Origin: Peptostreptococcaceae bacterium
GTDB taxonomy: Bacteria > Bacillota > Clostridia > Peptostreptococcales > Peptostreptococcaceae
Direction: 5' to 3'
Assembly (NCBI GenBank): GCA_902363255.1
Contig: CABIZO010000001.1
Coordinates: forward strand, 372,001 to 436,000
Length of the DNA stretch: 64,000 bases
Numbering within the stretch: the first letter of the stretch is position 1; the number at the start of each line of letters is the position of its first letter. The notes below the pieces were generated by a model, which did no database searches, was not told where the DNA came from, and was given only the letters and a program-made list of their open reading frames with translations. Shown in pieces: positions 1-8,069 of the stretch. Both the position numbers and the translations under genes were made by a program.

Positions 1-1
1 A

Positions 2-2131
2 AGTATAGTGTCTATATTATCACATAATGGCTATACATGGATAGCAACGAAGTTTAAAGGGATACATGTATATGACGAATCAAATGGTGAGTTAGTAAGA
101 ACAATAAATGACGATGAAAATTTTAGTTTAAGGGATCGATATATAAAACAATTATTATCATTAACCGAGGATTATATTCTTATTGTGACTAACAAAGAAC
201 TCATAGTCTACGATACAAAAAAAGATAAATATATAGAAACACTAGTAGGAAATGACTACTCTATAGAACTAAGTTATTTATACAATGATGGACAAAATAT
301 ATGGATAGCATCGATAACAGATTTTTATTCTTATAATGTGAGTAGTGGTAAGAAGACATATTATAGTAAAGAAATTCAAGATAAGGGAATATATCCAGGG
401 AAAATAAAATACATACTGCAAGATGATAAAGAGGAAGATGTTATTTGGTTGGGTGGTATTGATATTGGTTTGATTAAGTACCACAAACAAAAAGGTGTTA
501 TGGAGATATACAATAATAATTCTTCCGATGAAAATTCCTTAATTAATAATTATATAAACTGTATGACATTTGATGATTCAGGGAATATATGGATAGGAAC
601 AAATGTAGGTCTTAGTAAGTTTAATGTAAAAACAAAACAGTTTACTTCATATACTACTGCGGAAGGTTTAACTAATAATTTTATAAATTCAATTTTAATC
701 GATGATAGCGGGGATGTTTGGATAAGTACTAATAAAGGTTTAAATAAATTTGATAAAGAAGATAACAATTTCGTTAATTATACTGATGCGGATGGTTTAT
801 ATGGATATCAATTTAATTTAAATTCAAGTTTAAAACTTAAAGGCGGAACAATGATGTTTGGTAGTACATCAGGGATTACATATTTCAAACCAGAAGAACT
901 TGAAGATTATAAAAGTCATAAGAATAAGGTCGTAATTGGTGATATTTATATTGCAAAGGATAAGGTAGCTTATGGTGAGGAGTTAATATTAGAATATAAT
1001 TACAAAGACTTATATATTAACTATTTTTTACCTAATTATGAAAGCATAAATAATATAAATTATGAATATATGTTGGAAGGATTGGATTCAGAATGGATAT
1101 ATCTTGGCTCAAGGAGTAGTTTGGATTTTAAATCATTGGAACCAGGAAAATATACCCTAAAAATACGAGCTAGAGATGGCCATGGTCAATTAACAGAGGT
1201 AACATCTTTGAAGATGAGGGTGAAGAATCCTATCTGGAAAACTCCACTAGCCTACTTGGTATATATATCTATAATTATAGGGATACTAATATATGTATTT
1301 AACTATGTTAAGATACTTCATCACTTGGTAAATCAAAAAACCATAAAGCTGAATAAACAATTAGAAGAAAATGAAAAGTTAAGTAAAGAAATAATAGAGC
1401 ATGAAAAGCTCAAAAATAATTATTTTGTTAACTTGTCTCACGAGCTTAGAACGCCAATTAATATTATAGTATCAACAGTTCAGTTAATGAGTTTACTTAA
1501 TAAAAATAAAAAAATCACACAAGAAAAGTTTAATCAATACATGAATATCATAAGTAAAAGTTGTGATAATTTATTAAAGGTAATAAATGATATTATAGAT
1601 AGTTCAAAAATAGAGACTGGGAAGTACAAAATTCATAAAAAAAATAATGATATAGTATATATAGTGGAAGAAGCTGCACTTAACATGAGTAAATTTATAG
1701 AAGAGAAAGGTTTATCTCTTACAATTGATCCAGATATGGAAGAAAAGATAATCTTTTGTGATGAAACTGAAATAGAAAGATGTATAATCAATCTATTAAG
1801 CAATGCAGTTAAATTTACTGACGAAGGTGGGGAAATCCGACTATATATTAAAGAAATTGAAGATAATATTGAAATAACAGTAGAAGATACAGGAATAGGA
1901 ATATCAGAAGAAGATCAAGACTTTATATTCAAAAGGTTCTCTCAAGTAGAAGGATCAGCATCTATAAAAGCCAGTAGTAGTGGTATAGGTCTTACTCTTG
2001 TTAAATATGTAGTAGAACTTCATGGTGGATATATTAGGCTTGAGAGTGAAGTGGATAAAGGAAGTAAATTTACCATAGTAATTCCAAATCTAATAGAAGA
2101 TTTAGATGAAAATGCTGAAAGTATAGATTAA
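2..2131 (+). CDS. Sensor histidine kinase with propeller sensor (5' end outside window)
   Basis: Membrane sensor kinase whose true start lies before the window: the frame is open from base 2, and GTG at 8 is only the first possible start inside it. Visible order: regulator-propeller repeats (residues about 1-290, e.g. GNIWIGTNVGLSKF and GDVWISTNKGLNKF), a Y_Y_Y beta domain (about 330-405, with GKYTLKIRARDG), one membrane segment (about 413-435), a charged coiled-coil linker, HisKA with SHELRTP (His near 480), and HATPase_c with NLLSNAVKF, DTGIGI and GIGLTL. No receiver or AraC domain follows, so it is not a hybrid kinase. Family knowledge: such propellers sense extracellular ligands, often glycans or envelope signals. 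No partner response regulator is visible here; it may lie upstream. The gene ends at a bidirectional terminator facing the next, convergent gene. Confidence 0.9.
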   Translation, partial: SIVSILSHNGYTWIATKFKGIHVYDESNGELVRTINDDENFSLRDRYIKQLLSLTEDYILIVTNKELIVYDTKKDKYIETLVGNDYSIELSYLYNDGQNIWIASITDFYSYNVSSGKKTYYSKEIQDKGIYPGKIKYILQDDKEEDVIWLGGIDIGLIKYHKQKGVMEIYNNNSSDENSLINNYINCMTFDDSGNIWIGTNVGLSKFNVKTKQFTSYTTAEGLTNNFINSILIDDSGDVWISTNKGLNKFDKEDNNFVNYTDADGLYGYQFNLNSSLKLKGGTMMFGSTSGITYFKPEELEDYKSHKNKVVIGDIYIAKDKVAYGEELILEYNYKDLYINYFLPNYESINNINYEYMLEGLDSEWIYLGSRSSLDFKSLEPGKYTLKIRARDGHGQLTEVTSLKMRVKNPIWKTPLAYLVYISIIIGILIYVFNYVKILHHLVNQKTIKLNKQLEENEKLSKEIIEHEKLKNNYFVNLSHELRTPINIIVSTVQLMSLLNKNKKITQEKFNQYMNIISKSCDNLLKVINDIIDSSKIETGKYKIHKKNNDIVYIVEEAALNMSKFIEEKGLSLTIDPDMEEKIIFCDETEIERCIINLLSNAVKFTDEGGEIRLYIKEIEDNIEITVEDTGIGISEEDQDFIFKRFSQVEGSASIKASSSGIGLTLVKYVVELHGGYIRLESEVDKGSKFTIVIPNLIEDLDENAESID

Positions 2132-2140
2132 AATATATAA

Positions 2141-2190
2141 AAAAAGACTTACTAAGTATAAGAAAATCTTAACTTAGATAAGTCTTTTTT
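2141..2190. terminator. Bidirectional rho-independent terminator
   Basis: Stem AAAAAGACTTA...TAAGTCTTTTTT with inner pairing CTAAGT/ACTTAG. It is A-rich on one side and T-rich on the other, so it can end both the kinase gene (+) and the convergent MBL-fold gene (-). Confidence 0.8.
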
Positions 2191-2798
2191 TAATTTACTA
2201 AACATTTTATACCTTGGCTTATAGTTCCTTCAAGCATACCTCCGTGATAAGATATAACCTTGCTTATAGAAAGTTTTGAAACTTTTTTCACCGAGTTGAT
2301 ATAAGCTTTATTATCCGCATTTAATCCTTTATCCATAAGGCTTAATAAATTTAATTGTATATCTAATAAGTTGCCTGCCACTAAAAGCTCCTGGTCTTTC
2401 AAGTATAAACTTATATGATTTGGTGTGTGACCAGGAGTGGATATAACCTTTATATTTTCAAAATCAGGTGTAAAATCATTATTATTTAATTTTATATCGA
2501 TAGAAAATTTACTGTCATCACAATTAGCCATAACTTTCACATTTGGAAAAGTTTTTATAATATCTTTCGTACAGCCTAAATTGTCAAAGCCTTTGTGTGT
2601 TAAAAGAATGTAATTTAAGTTATTAATATCAAGCCCTTCATCATAAAAAGCATTTTTAATACTTTCTAGTTCTCCTGGATATGCACTGTCAACTAAAAGC
2701 ATTTTATCTTTGTTTATTATAACAACAGGGTGTGTAAATTTGTCAGGTTGCACTTTTGACGGAATTTTTAGCATATAAATATTGGCGTTTACTTTCAT
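2190..2798 (-). CDS. Metallo-beta-lactamase-fold protein with degenerate metal site
   Basis: A 202-residue single-domain MBL-fold protein resembling glyoxalase II-like hydrolases: LLVDSAYPGE near 34-43, a TPGHTPNHISLY strand near 121-132 and SYHGG near 183-187. The family metal motif HxHxDH reads H68-K-G-F-D72-N73, so the second and third His are absent. The bridging Asp position, normally in a GD pair, is Asn143 in AGNLLD. His124 and His185 remain. It may therefore bind no metal or a single metal, or act as a binding protein; its substrate is unknown. The start is fixed by AGGAGG about 7 nt before ATG. It is transcribed alone and shares its terminator with the convergent kinase gene. Confidence 0.8.
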   Translation of the reverse strand: MKVNANIYMLKIPSKVQPDKFTHPVVIINKDKMLLVDSAYPGELESIKNAFYDEGLDINNLNYILLTHKGFDNLGCTKDIIKTFPNVKVMANCDDSKFSIDIKLNNNDFTPDFENIKVISTPGHTPNHISLYLKDQELLVAGNLLDIQLNLLSLMDKGLNADNKAYINSVKKVSKLSISKVISYHGGMLEGTISQGIKCLVN

Positions 2799-2976
2799 TT
2801 TGCCTCCTATTTTTATGACGTATATATATATTATGATGAAGATGGTTTTTTATATGTTGATAAAAAAATAGCAAAAAAGTATATAATTTTAAAAACTTAT
2901 GCGAAAATAAAATTAATAATAAATGTGACAAGTGATAAAATGAAATATATTAATATAATAAGGAGATTTTGAGGGA

Positions 2977-3406
2977 ATGATAAGAGAAATAGAAAATAAA
3001 GACATAGATAAAGTAATGGAAATTTGGTTAAAAAGTACTATAAAAGCTCATAATTTTATATCTAAAGAATACTGGGAAAATAACTATAATACTGTAAAAG
3101 ATATATATACCCATGTCAGAAACATCTATATACGAAGATGAAGAAAAAAATAAAAATGGTTTTATAAGCATAATAAATGAGGAATTTATAGGAGCATTAT
3201 TTGTTGACGTAAATTGCCAAGGAAATGGAATAGGTAAAGAATTGATAAATTTTGTAATAAACAAATACAAAAAGCTAAACTTAGCGGTATATAAGGAAAA
3301 TAAAAAATCAGTAGATTTTTACATAAATAGAGGATTTAAAATAATAAACGAGCAAAATAATGAAGACTCAGGATATGAAGAATATATAATGGAAAAAAGT
3401 TTATAA
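2977..3406 (+). pseudogene. GNAT acetyltransferase interrupted by a frameshift
   Basis: An ATG at 2977 behind AAGGAG opens a typical GNAT N-terminus (MIREIENKDIDKVMEIWL) that hits TGA near 3141. The rest of the fold continues two bases out of phase from about 3107, including the acetyl-CoA loop QGNGIGKELINFV and the late motif SVDFYINRGFKI. The switch falls in the AT-dinucleotide run at 3101-3109. Adding one TA unit would restore a single protein reading DIYIPMSET across the join. This is a broken gene, a phase-variable gene or a sequencing error; the intact product would have about 143 residues. The 97-residue frame from ATG 3113 lacks the first half of the fold and is unlikely to work alone. 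Confidence 0.75.
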
Positions 3407-3465
3407 CAAGTTGAGTTGAGTAATATGAGAGTGAGTGATTGATGATGGGTGAATAATAAGAGATC

Positions 3466-3780
3466 TTACGTCTGCAACATTTGCCTGCTACACATATTTA
3501 CATCATTTTCAAGACATGCAACAGGAGATAAATATCTTTCAATTAGCCTCAGAATCATACCCACAGTATATTCGCTAGTTTTTTTTATATAAAAGATATC
3601 TCTTATGCTTTTTACATATCCAACTTGACTTAATATAGATATGATTTGCTTCAAGTATTTATCGGAAATTTCTTGTCTTCTTGCTATATCTTTAACTCTT
3701 ACAGGTTGTTCGCCACTATTTAGTGCTAAGTATAGCGTTATTCTAAGAGCATATCTTCCCTTTGTTGAAATTTTCAACAT
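3466..3780 (-). CDS. Rrf2-family regulator, shortened and possibly non-functional
   Basis: The N-terminus is a clear Rrf2 winged helix: MLKISTKGRYALRITLYLAL, then VKDIARRQEISDKYLKQIIS. The wing normally reads RGPxGGY but here is SIRDIFYIKKTSEY. The cluster-binding region keeps two Cys (VACLENDVNMCSRQ) and then stops at MLQT, where family members continue with a third Cys and about 25-40 more residues. At 104 residues it is short for Rrf2/IscR proteins (about 130-160). It may be a decaying Fe-S-type regulator or a DNA-binding remnant. The RBS is GGTGAC before the ATG at 3780. It is divergent from the DUF362 gene. Confidence 0.65.
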   Translation of the reverse strand: MLKISTKGRYALRITLYLALNSGEQPVRVKDIARRQEISDKYLKQIISILSQVGYVKSIRDIFYIKKTSEYTVGMILRLIERYLSPVACLENDVNMCSRQMLQT

Positions 3781-3815
3781 ATGTCACCGCATTATAATAT
3801 TGAATATAAGTACTA

Positions 3816-3837
3816 TATACTTGAAATACTATACTTG
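3816..3837. promoter_or_regulatory. Direct repeat TATACTTG x2, possible Rrf2 operator
   Basis: TATACTTG occurs at 3816-3823 and 3830-3837, exactly 14 bp apart, just upstream of the divergent Rrf2 gene. The position and spacing suit an autoregulatory operator. The binding protein is inferred. Confidence 0.3.
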
Positions 3838-3894
3838 TTCAATAGAAATAGTCAACTATAGCCTTTAAGTAGGTTATAAATATTTTACATTTAT

Positions 3895-3922
3895 TTGATA
3901 TAAATTTTGAATAAAATAGTAT
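3895..3922 (+). promoter_or_regulatory. Possible sigma-A promoter for the DUF362 gene
   Basis: TTGATA (3895-3900), 16 bp, TAGTAT (3917-3922), about 44 bp before the ATG. The boxes are close to consensus, but such AT-rich matches are common by chance. Confidence 0.4.
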
Positions 3923-3965
3923 AACAAACTTATAAATGCAAACACTTTTTGAAGGAGGTGTTTCT

Positions 3966-4895
3966 ATGAGAGAAAATCGAAAAATAAAAGAACCTATAGT
4001 TGCAATAACAAAAGCAATTACAGAAGGAAAGTCTTTAGAAAAAGCATTAGATTTATTACCCATTGATGAGATTATACAAAAAGGAGATAAAGTAATAATC
4101 ACACCAAACTGGGTAAAGGATAAGCCTGCAAAAGATGGAGTTGTTGTCGGTAAAAAAACACTTCAAAATCTTATACAATATGTAAAAACAAAAGAGCCAT
4201 CAACTATTTATATAGCTACAGGTTCTGGTGGAATGGAAACTACAGATGTTATTATGAATCTAGGATATGACAAAGTTATAGCAGAAGAAGATGTGGAATT
4301 TGTTGATATGAATTATGGTCCTTTTATAGATTTAAAATTAGACCATGACATAATTAAAAGTACACCGATAAATAAAATAGTAGAAGAAGTAGATGTAATA
4401 ATATCATTTACTCAGCTAAAATATCACGAAGAAGCAACTGTTACAGCTAGCATAAAAAATATTGCAATGGGCTATCCTCCAGCAAGTGTTCATGGATTTC
4501 CAAAGAAGAAAACAGGAATACACGAAGATTTACATGGTTTCATAAGAAGTTTTGCAAAAAAAGTACCTATAGACTTAGCCATAATAAGTTTAGATAAAGC
4601 TATGATAGGTACGGGTCCAATATTCGGGCAGGCAGTAGATACTCCAGGACTTATAATAGCATCAACAGATCCTGTTGCAGCAGATAGCATAGGGGCAAGA
4701 ATATTAGGATTTTTACCACAGGGAGTAAGCTATTTATATGGACTTTACAAGGATGGATTAGGTGAAGCAGATCCTGTAAATATGACCATAAAAGGACTTG
4801 ATTTAATAGAAGCTGAGAAAATTTTTAGCAAAGCTGCTTATGGTAATAAGGAGAGTATAGTAGATAGAGAAAAACTAAAAAATATTCATGGATAA
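3966..4895 (+). CDS. DUF362 domain protein (short form, no ferredoxin)
   Basis: A 309-residue cytoplasmic protein of the DUF362 family. Typical features are the GDKVIITPNWVKDKP strand near 46-60, the ATGSGGMETTDV loop, TQLKYHEEATVTASIKNIAM, and DPVAADSIGARILGF near the C-terminus. No CxxCxxC motif is present, unlike the DUF362-ferredoxin protein at 43727-44866. The biochemical role of DUF362 proteins is poorly defined; some are linked to Fe-S or redox pathways. The start at 3966 is set by GAAGGAGGTG 6 nt upstream; an in-frame ATG at 3936 has no RBS. It is a single gene, divergent from the Rrf2 gene. Confidence 0.8.
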   Translation: MRENRKIKEPIVAITKAITEGKSLEKALDLLPIDEIIQKGDKVIITPNWVKDKPAKDGVVVGKKTLQNLIQYVKTKEPSTIYIATGSGGMETTDVIMNLGYDKVIAEEDVEFVDMNYGPFIDLKLDHDIIKSTPINKIVEEVDVIISFTQLKYHEEATVTASIKNIAMGYPPASVHGFPKKKTGIHEDLHGFIRSFAKKVPIDLAIISLDKAMIGTGPIFGQAVDTPGLIIASTDPVAADSIGARILGFLPQGVSYLYGLYKDGLGEADPVNMTIKGLDLIEAEKIFSKAAYGNKESIVDREKLKNIHG

Positions 4896-5055
4896 CAAGA
4901 TTAAATAAGTAAGAGATATAACAAATTATAATGATTTAGCTAAATAAATTAAAGTAAAATCGACTAAATTACAAAATATGACAAAAAGTGATAAAATATA
5001 ATTGAAAAATATTAAAAATAATTATAGAATAAGCTATGACACTAGGAGGAAGGTT

Positions 5056-5691
5056 ATGGAATATGAAGAATTAATAGCTTATTTTGAAATGTATAACAAA
5101 AGGATTTGTATAGCACCTATTACTTTAACGATGGTTATATCATGGAGTATAATTATAATTTTTCAAAACACAATTTACTCTACCATTGGAGCTATAGTTT
5201 TTGTAGGTACTATAGTTAGTTTTTTAATAAATGCGTACAAAAAGGTGCATCGTGATAAAAGGGTGTTTGATATTGAATATATAGAACTTAAAGATGCTGA
5301 AAGAATGAAAGACTTAGAAAAATTAGTAGCAAAGTCAAAGCATTGTGGTATATCAGTACCATATTCAATAATGGCAACGTTTCTAAGTTTGATTTTAGGT
5401 ATGATGTTTATTTCCGCTTTATGCTTAACGGATACTGAAAGCCCTATATTTAAGGAAACATTAGCATATATAGAAGATTTTGGTGAATACAATTTAGAGG
5501 GTCTCATATCTACTTTATTGGTATTTGCAATTGGACTTATTTTTATATTAATATTATTACTTACATATACATTCTTTTTAGCATTAAAAAATGTAGAGAT
5601 TGGCATTGTCATCGAAATGATTGAAAGAAAATTACTGAATATAAATAATTTAGATTATGAATATTTATGTGTAGTAAGAAGATTACTTTGA
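5056..5691 (+). CDS. Integral membrane protein of unknown function
   Basis: A 211-residue protein I do not recognise. It has an acidic N-terminus, two close hydrophobic segments (about 17-37 and 42-58), a charged cytoplasmic-looking stretch with many Lys/Glu (about 60-100), a third segment (PYSIMATFLSLILGMMFISA) and a fourth (LLVFAIGLIFILILLLTY), then a charged tail. The start at 5056 follows AGGAGGAAGGTT; a longer in-frame TTG start at 5002 has no RBS. It is a single gene followed by a strong terminator. No catalytic motif is visible. Confidence 0.65.
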   Translation: MEYEELIAYFEMYNKRICIAPITLTMVISWSIIIIFQNTIYSTIGAIVFVGTIVSFLINAYKKVHRDKRVFDIEYIELKDAERMKDLEKLVAKSKHCGISVPYSIMATFLSLILGMMFISALCLTDTESPIFKETLAYIEDFGEYNLEGLISTLLVFAIGLIFILILLLTYTFFLALKNVEIGIVIEMIERKLLNINNLDYEYLCVVRRLL

Positions 5692-5712
5692 AGACAATCT
5701 TAAATTATTACT

Positions 5713-5753
5713 AAAAAGAATTGCTTAACTATAAGTTTTGCAATTCTTTTTTT
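5713..5753 (+). terminator. Rho-independent terminator
   Basis: AAAAAGAATTGC pairs with GCAATTCTTTTTTT across a 15-nt loop, 20 nt after the membrane-protein gene. Confidence 0.85.
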
Positions 5754-5816
5754 ACATGCAAGGAAATTATAATTTCTGAAAATCTTATGTATTTAATTAA
5801 ATAAATATAGGTAAAT

Positions 5817-5850
5817 AAAAATGGAGTGTATTTTATACACTCCATTTTTT
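5817..5850 (-). terminator. Terminator of the MFS transporter gene
   Basis: ATGGAGTGTA and TACACTCCAT form a 10-bp stem flanked by A and T runs, just after the stop codon of the minus-strand transporter gene. It could work in both directions. Confidence 0.8.
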
Positions 5851-5859
5851 ATAATTATA

Positions 5860-7179
5860 TTAAGCTACATCAGAAGATGCATCATCTTGTAATTTAGCTA
5901 TTCTTTCTTTATTTAATTTAGACATACCTGCAGAAGCAGTTATTAAAGAAACATAACATATAACTATGAATGATAATACAAATATCCAAGCTATGCTGTA
6001 TCCCATTTTATCAACTAATAATCCGAATATTGATGAACCAGCAGCAAATCCTACTGCGAAGAATATTTGAACTACACCAAGTATAGCACCGAATTCTTTT
6101 TTACCGAAGAATGAACCTGTAAGTAAAGATGGTCCCATCATGTAAGCGAATACTGATAATCCTTTTAAAGCGGCAAATACAGGAGCTAACATAGGTATTG
6201 AACCAGCATTCATTAATGCTAAACATGAAGTAGCAGCAAGTACGAATGCAACCATAAGACCTTTAGTAACACCTAATTTATCGAATATTACACCACCGAA
6301 TAAGTTTCCTCCAAGAGAGAATAAAGCAAATGTAGAACCTACTAAACCAACTATCATAGGATCAACTTTTAGGAAGTTCTTTAAATAAGCTGGGTATTGT
6401 ACTGCTAAAACAGAAACATACATACCTAAGAAGAATAATCCCAATGCTAATATCCAGAAGTATTTTAAGTTTTTAACTTCTTTTAAAGAATATCCCCAGT
6501 CAACTGAAACGTCGCTGTTGTTTTCTTCTTTATCATTTCCTTTTTTCTTACCTTTAACTATTTCGCCATCGTTCTTTGGCATTCTTAAGAATAGTATACT
6601 TATAGGAATACCTACTGCTAATGATAAAGCACCAAACATAAGGTATGATTTAGATATACCGAAGTTTGCTAATGAGAAAGCAGTTATACTTTGAAGGAAT
6701 ATGTTACCTATAGATCCCCCAGCGAATGCAAGTCCCATTGCTTTACCTTTTGATAATTCATCGAACCATCCATTTATTAATAATGGAACCCCGATTGATG
6801 ATATTGCAGCTGTACCAACTTGAACTATACCAGCAACTAAATAGAATTGCCATAATTCTTTACACATAGAGAATGCTAAGAATCCTCCACCTGAAAGTAT
6901 AGAACCTGCTACATACATCGTTTTCACACTAACCTTGTTATACATAGACCCTACAAATGGAGATGCTATTGCAGATACTATTGTACCTAATGTGAATATT
7001 AATGAAAATCCGGCTTGTGAGAATCCGTATCCTGATTGAGGATCTAAGATATAAGCCATGAATAGTGGTTGGATGTTAGATGCAACACCAAATGGTATAG
7101 CTTGTATAAGCATACATGCAATAACTATTAACCAACCAGTTGCTAATTTCTTGCTTTTACTTTGGTTTAAAGTACTCAT
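5860..7179 (-). CDS. MFS transporter, oxalate/formate antiporter (OFA) family
   Basis: A 439-residue permease with about 12 membrane segments and a charged central loop (about residues 205-225, Lys/Glu/Asn-rich) between its halves. N-terminal GWLIVIACMLIQAIPFGVAS and the loop-2/3 region SPFVGSMYNKVSVKTMYVAG match OFA/YhjX-type carriers; FGGVIFDKLGVTKGLMVA is the corresponding C-half loop. OFA members exchange small carboxylates such as oxalate and formate, or pyruvate; the substrate here cannot be read from the sequence. The start follows AAGGAGAAATC. It is transcribed alone, with a perfect 14-bp palindrome at 7215-7228 in its promoter region. Confidence 0.82.
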   Translation of the reverse strand: MSTLNQSKSKKLATGWLIVIACMLIQAIPFGVASNIQPLFMAYILDPQSGYGFSQAGFSLIFTLGTIVSAIASPFVGSMYNKVSVKTMYVAGSILSGGGFLAFSMCKELWQFYLVAGIVQVGTAAISSIGVPLLINGWFDELSKGKAMGLAFAGGSIGNIFLQSITAFSLANFGISKSYLMFGALSLAVGIPISILFLRMPKNDGEIVKGKKKGNDKEENNSDVSVDWGYSLKEVKNLKYFWILALGLFFLGMYVSVLAVQYPAYLKNFLKVDPMIVGLVGSTFALFSLGGNLFGGVIFDKLGVTKGLMVAFVLAATSCLALMNAGSIPMLAPVFAALKGLSVFAYMMGPSLLTGSFFGKKEFGAILGVVQIFFAVGFAAGSSIFGLLVDKMGYSIAWIFVLSFIVICYVSLITASAGMSKLNKERIAKLQDDASSDVA

Positions 7180-7592
7180 AATGAATGATTTCTCCTTCTT
7201 TTATAATTTTATCATTTACATTTGTAAATAGATTGTTATAATATTGTAGATAAATGTCAAAATATAAGATAAAATGACGTTTTATCCAATAAATAATACT
7301 AACATAGATAGTTAATTAAGGACAAAAGAAAAAATGTGAGCAAATTTGAATAAAAATTCAAATAAAATTCAAATATTTTGGAGATATGTTAATCATAATA
7401 TAATAAAACTTGTTATTGAATTGGTATATATAATGTGGGTTAGTTAATATATAAGAATGTTATCGATTTTATATCTATTTATTTTTAATACATTAAGATA
7501 TAATAAAGATTCAAGTTACGTGAATATCTAAAAACATTATAAAAGGATGGAGTTATAATAAAATAATATTGAAGTAAAATAAAAATGAACGG
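7180..7592. other. Intergenic region between divergent MFS and HTH genes
   Basis: No gene seen. It holds the perfect palindrome TTTACATTTGTAAA (7215-7228), 35 nt before the MFS start, and a tandem direct repeat of AAAATTCAAAT at about 7353-7374. Both are plausible regulator sites. Confidence 0.5.
7215..7228. promoter_or_regulatory. 14-bp palindrome upstream of MFS gene
   Basis: TTTACATTTGTAAA is perfectly self-complementary in its arms (TTTACA/TGTAAA) and lies in the MFS leader. It is a candidate operator; the regulator is unknown. Confidence 0.3.
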
Positions 7593-7616
7593 ATGAGCAT
7601 AAGGAAGGTGGACAAT

Positions 7617-8069
7617 TTGAAAAATATTGAGTTTGGTCAATTGTTAGAGAAGTTACTTTATTTATCAAATCAGAAAAAAATTACGTTGGCAAAAGAATTA
7701 GGGTACGATATATCTTACATAAGTAAATGGATTAATGGAAGAAATTTACCAACACAAAAAAATATATCAAATATATGCAAAGTTACATCGGAATTTATAG
7801 TTAAATCTCTAAATTCAGTATCGAAACAAGATCTGAAGCATTATTTTGAAATAGAATTAGAAGTAAAAGATGATACTGAACTAGCTCAATTCATTTATAG
7901 AATATTAAACGAGTCTTATATAGCTACGGCTCAAAAAAGTAATTCTAGTGTTTACAAGAGTACACATTCCGAAGAAAATTATAATAGTATGTTACATATA
8001 AATCCAAGATTTAGAAAAAATATTTATCAAAGGATATGGATTTATACGCAAATGAATCAAATGAGTTAG
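7617..8069 (+). CDS. HTH (XRE-like) regulator, N-terminal part
   Basis: DNA-binding N-terminus: KKITLAKELGYDISYISKWINGRNLPTQ is a helix-turn-helix of the Cro/C1 type. I place the start at TTG 7617 because AAGGAAGGTGG lies directly before it; an ATG at 7593 in the same frame has a poor RBS. The frame stops at 8069 after NPRFRKNIYQRI, while a second frame from 8036 carries a large C-terminal domain. Proteins with this HTH joined to such a C-terminal domain look like single polypeptides in related Clostridia (recollection, not checked), so this is probably the first half of a broken or frameshifted gene. The A6 run at 8015-8020 reads A AAA AAT in frame, a weak -1 slippery pattern. Confidence 0.65.
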   Translation: MKNIEFGQLLEKLLYLSNQKKITLAKELGYDISYISKWINGRNLPTQKNISNICKVTSEFIVKSLNSVSKQDLKHYFEIELEVKDDTELAQFIYRILNESYIATAQKSNSSVYKSTHSEENYNSMLHINPRFRKNIYQRIWIYTQMNQMS

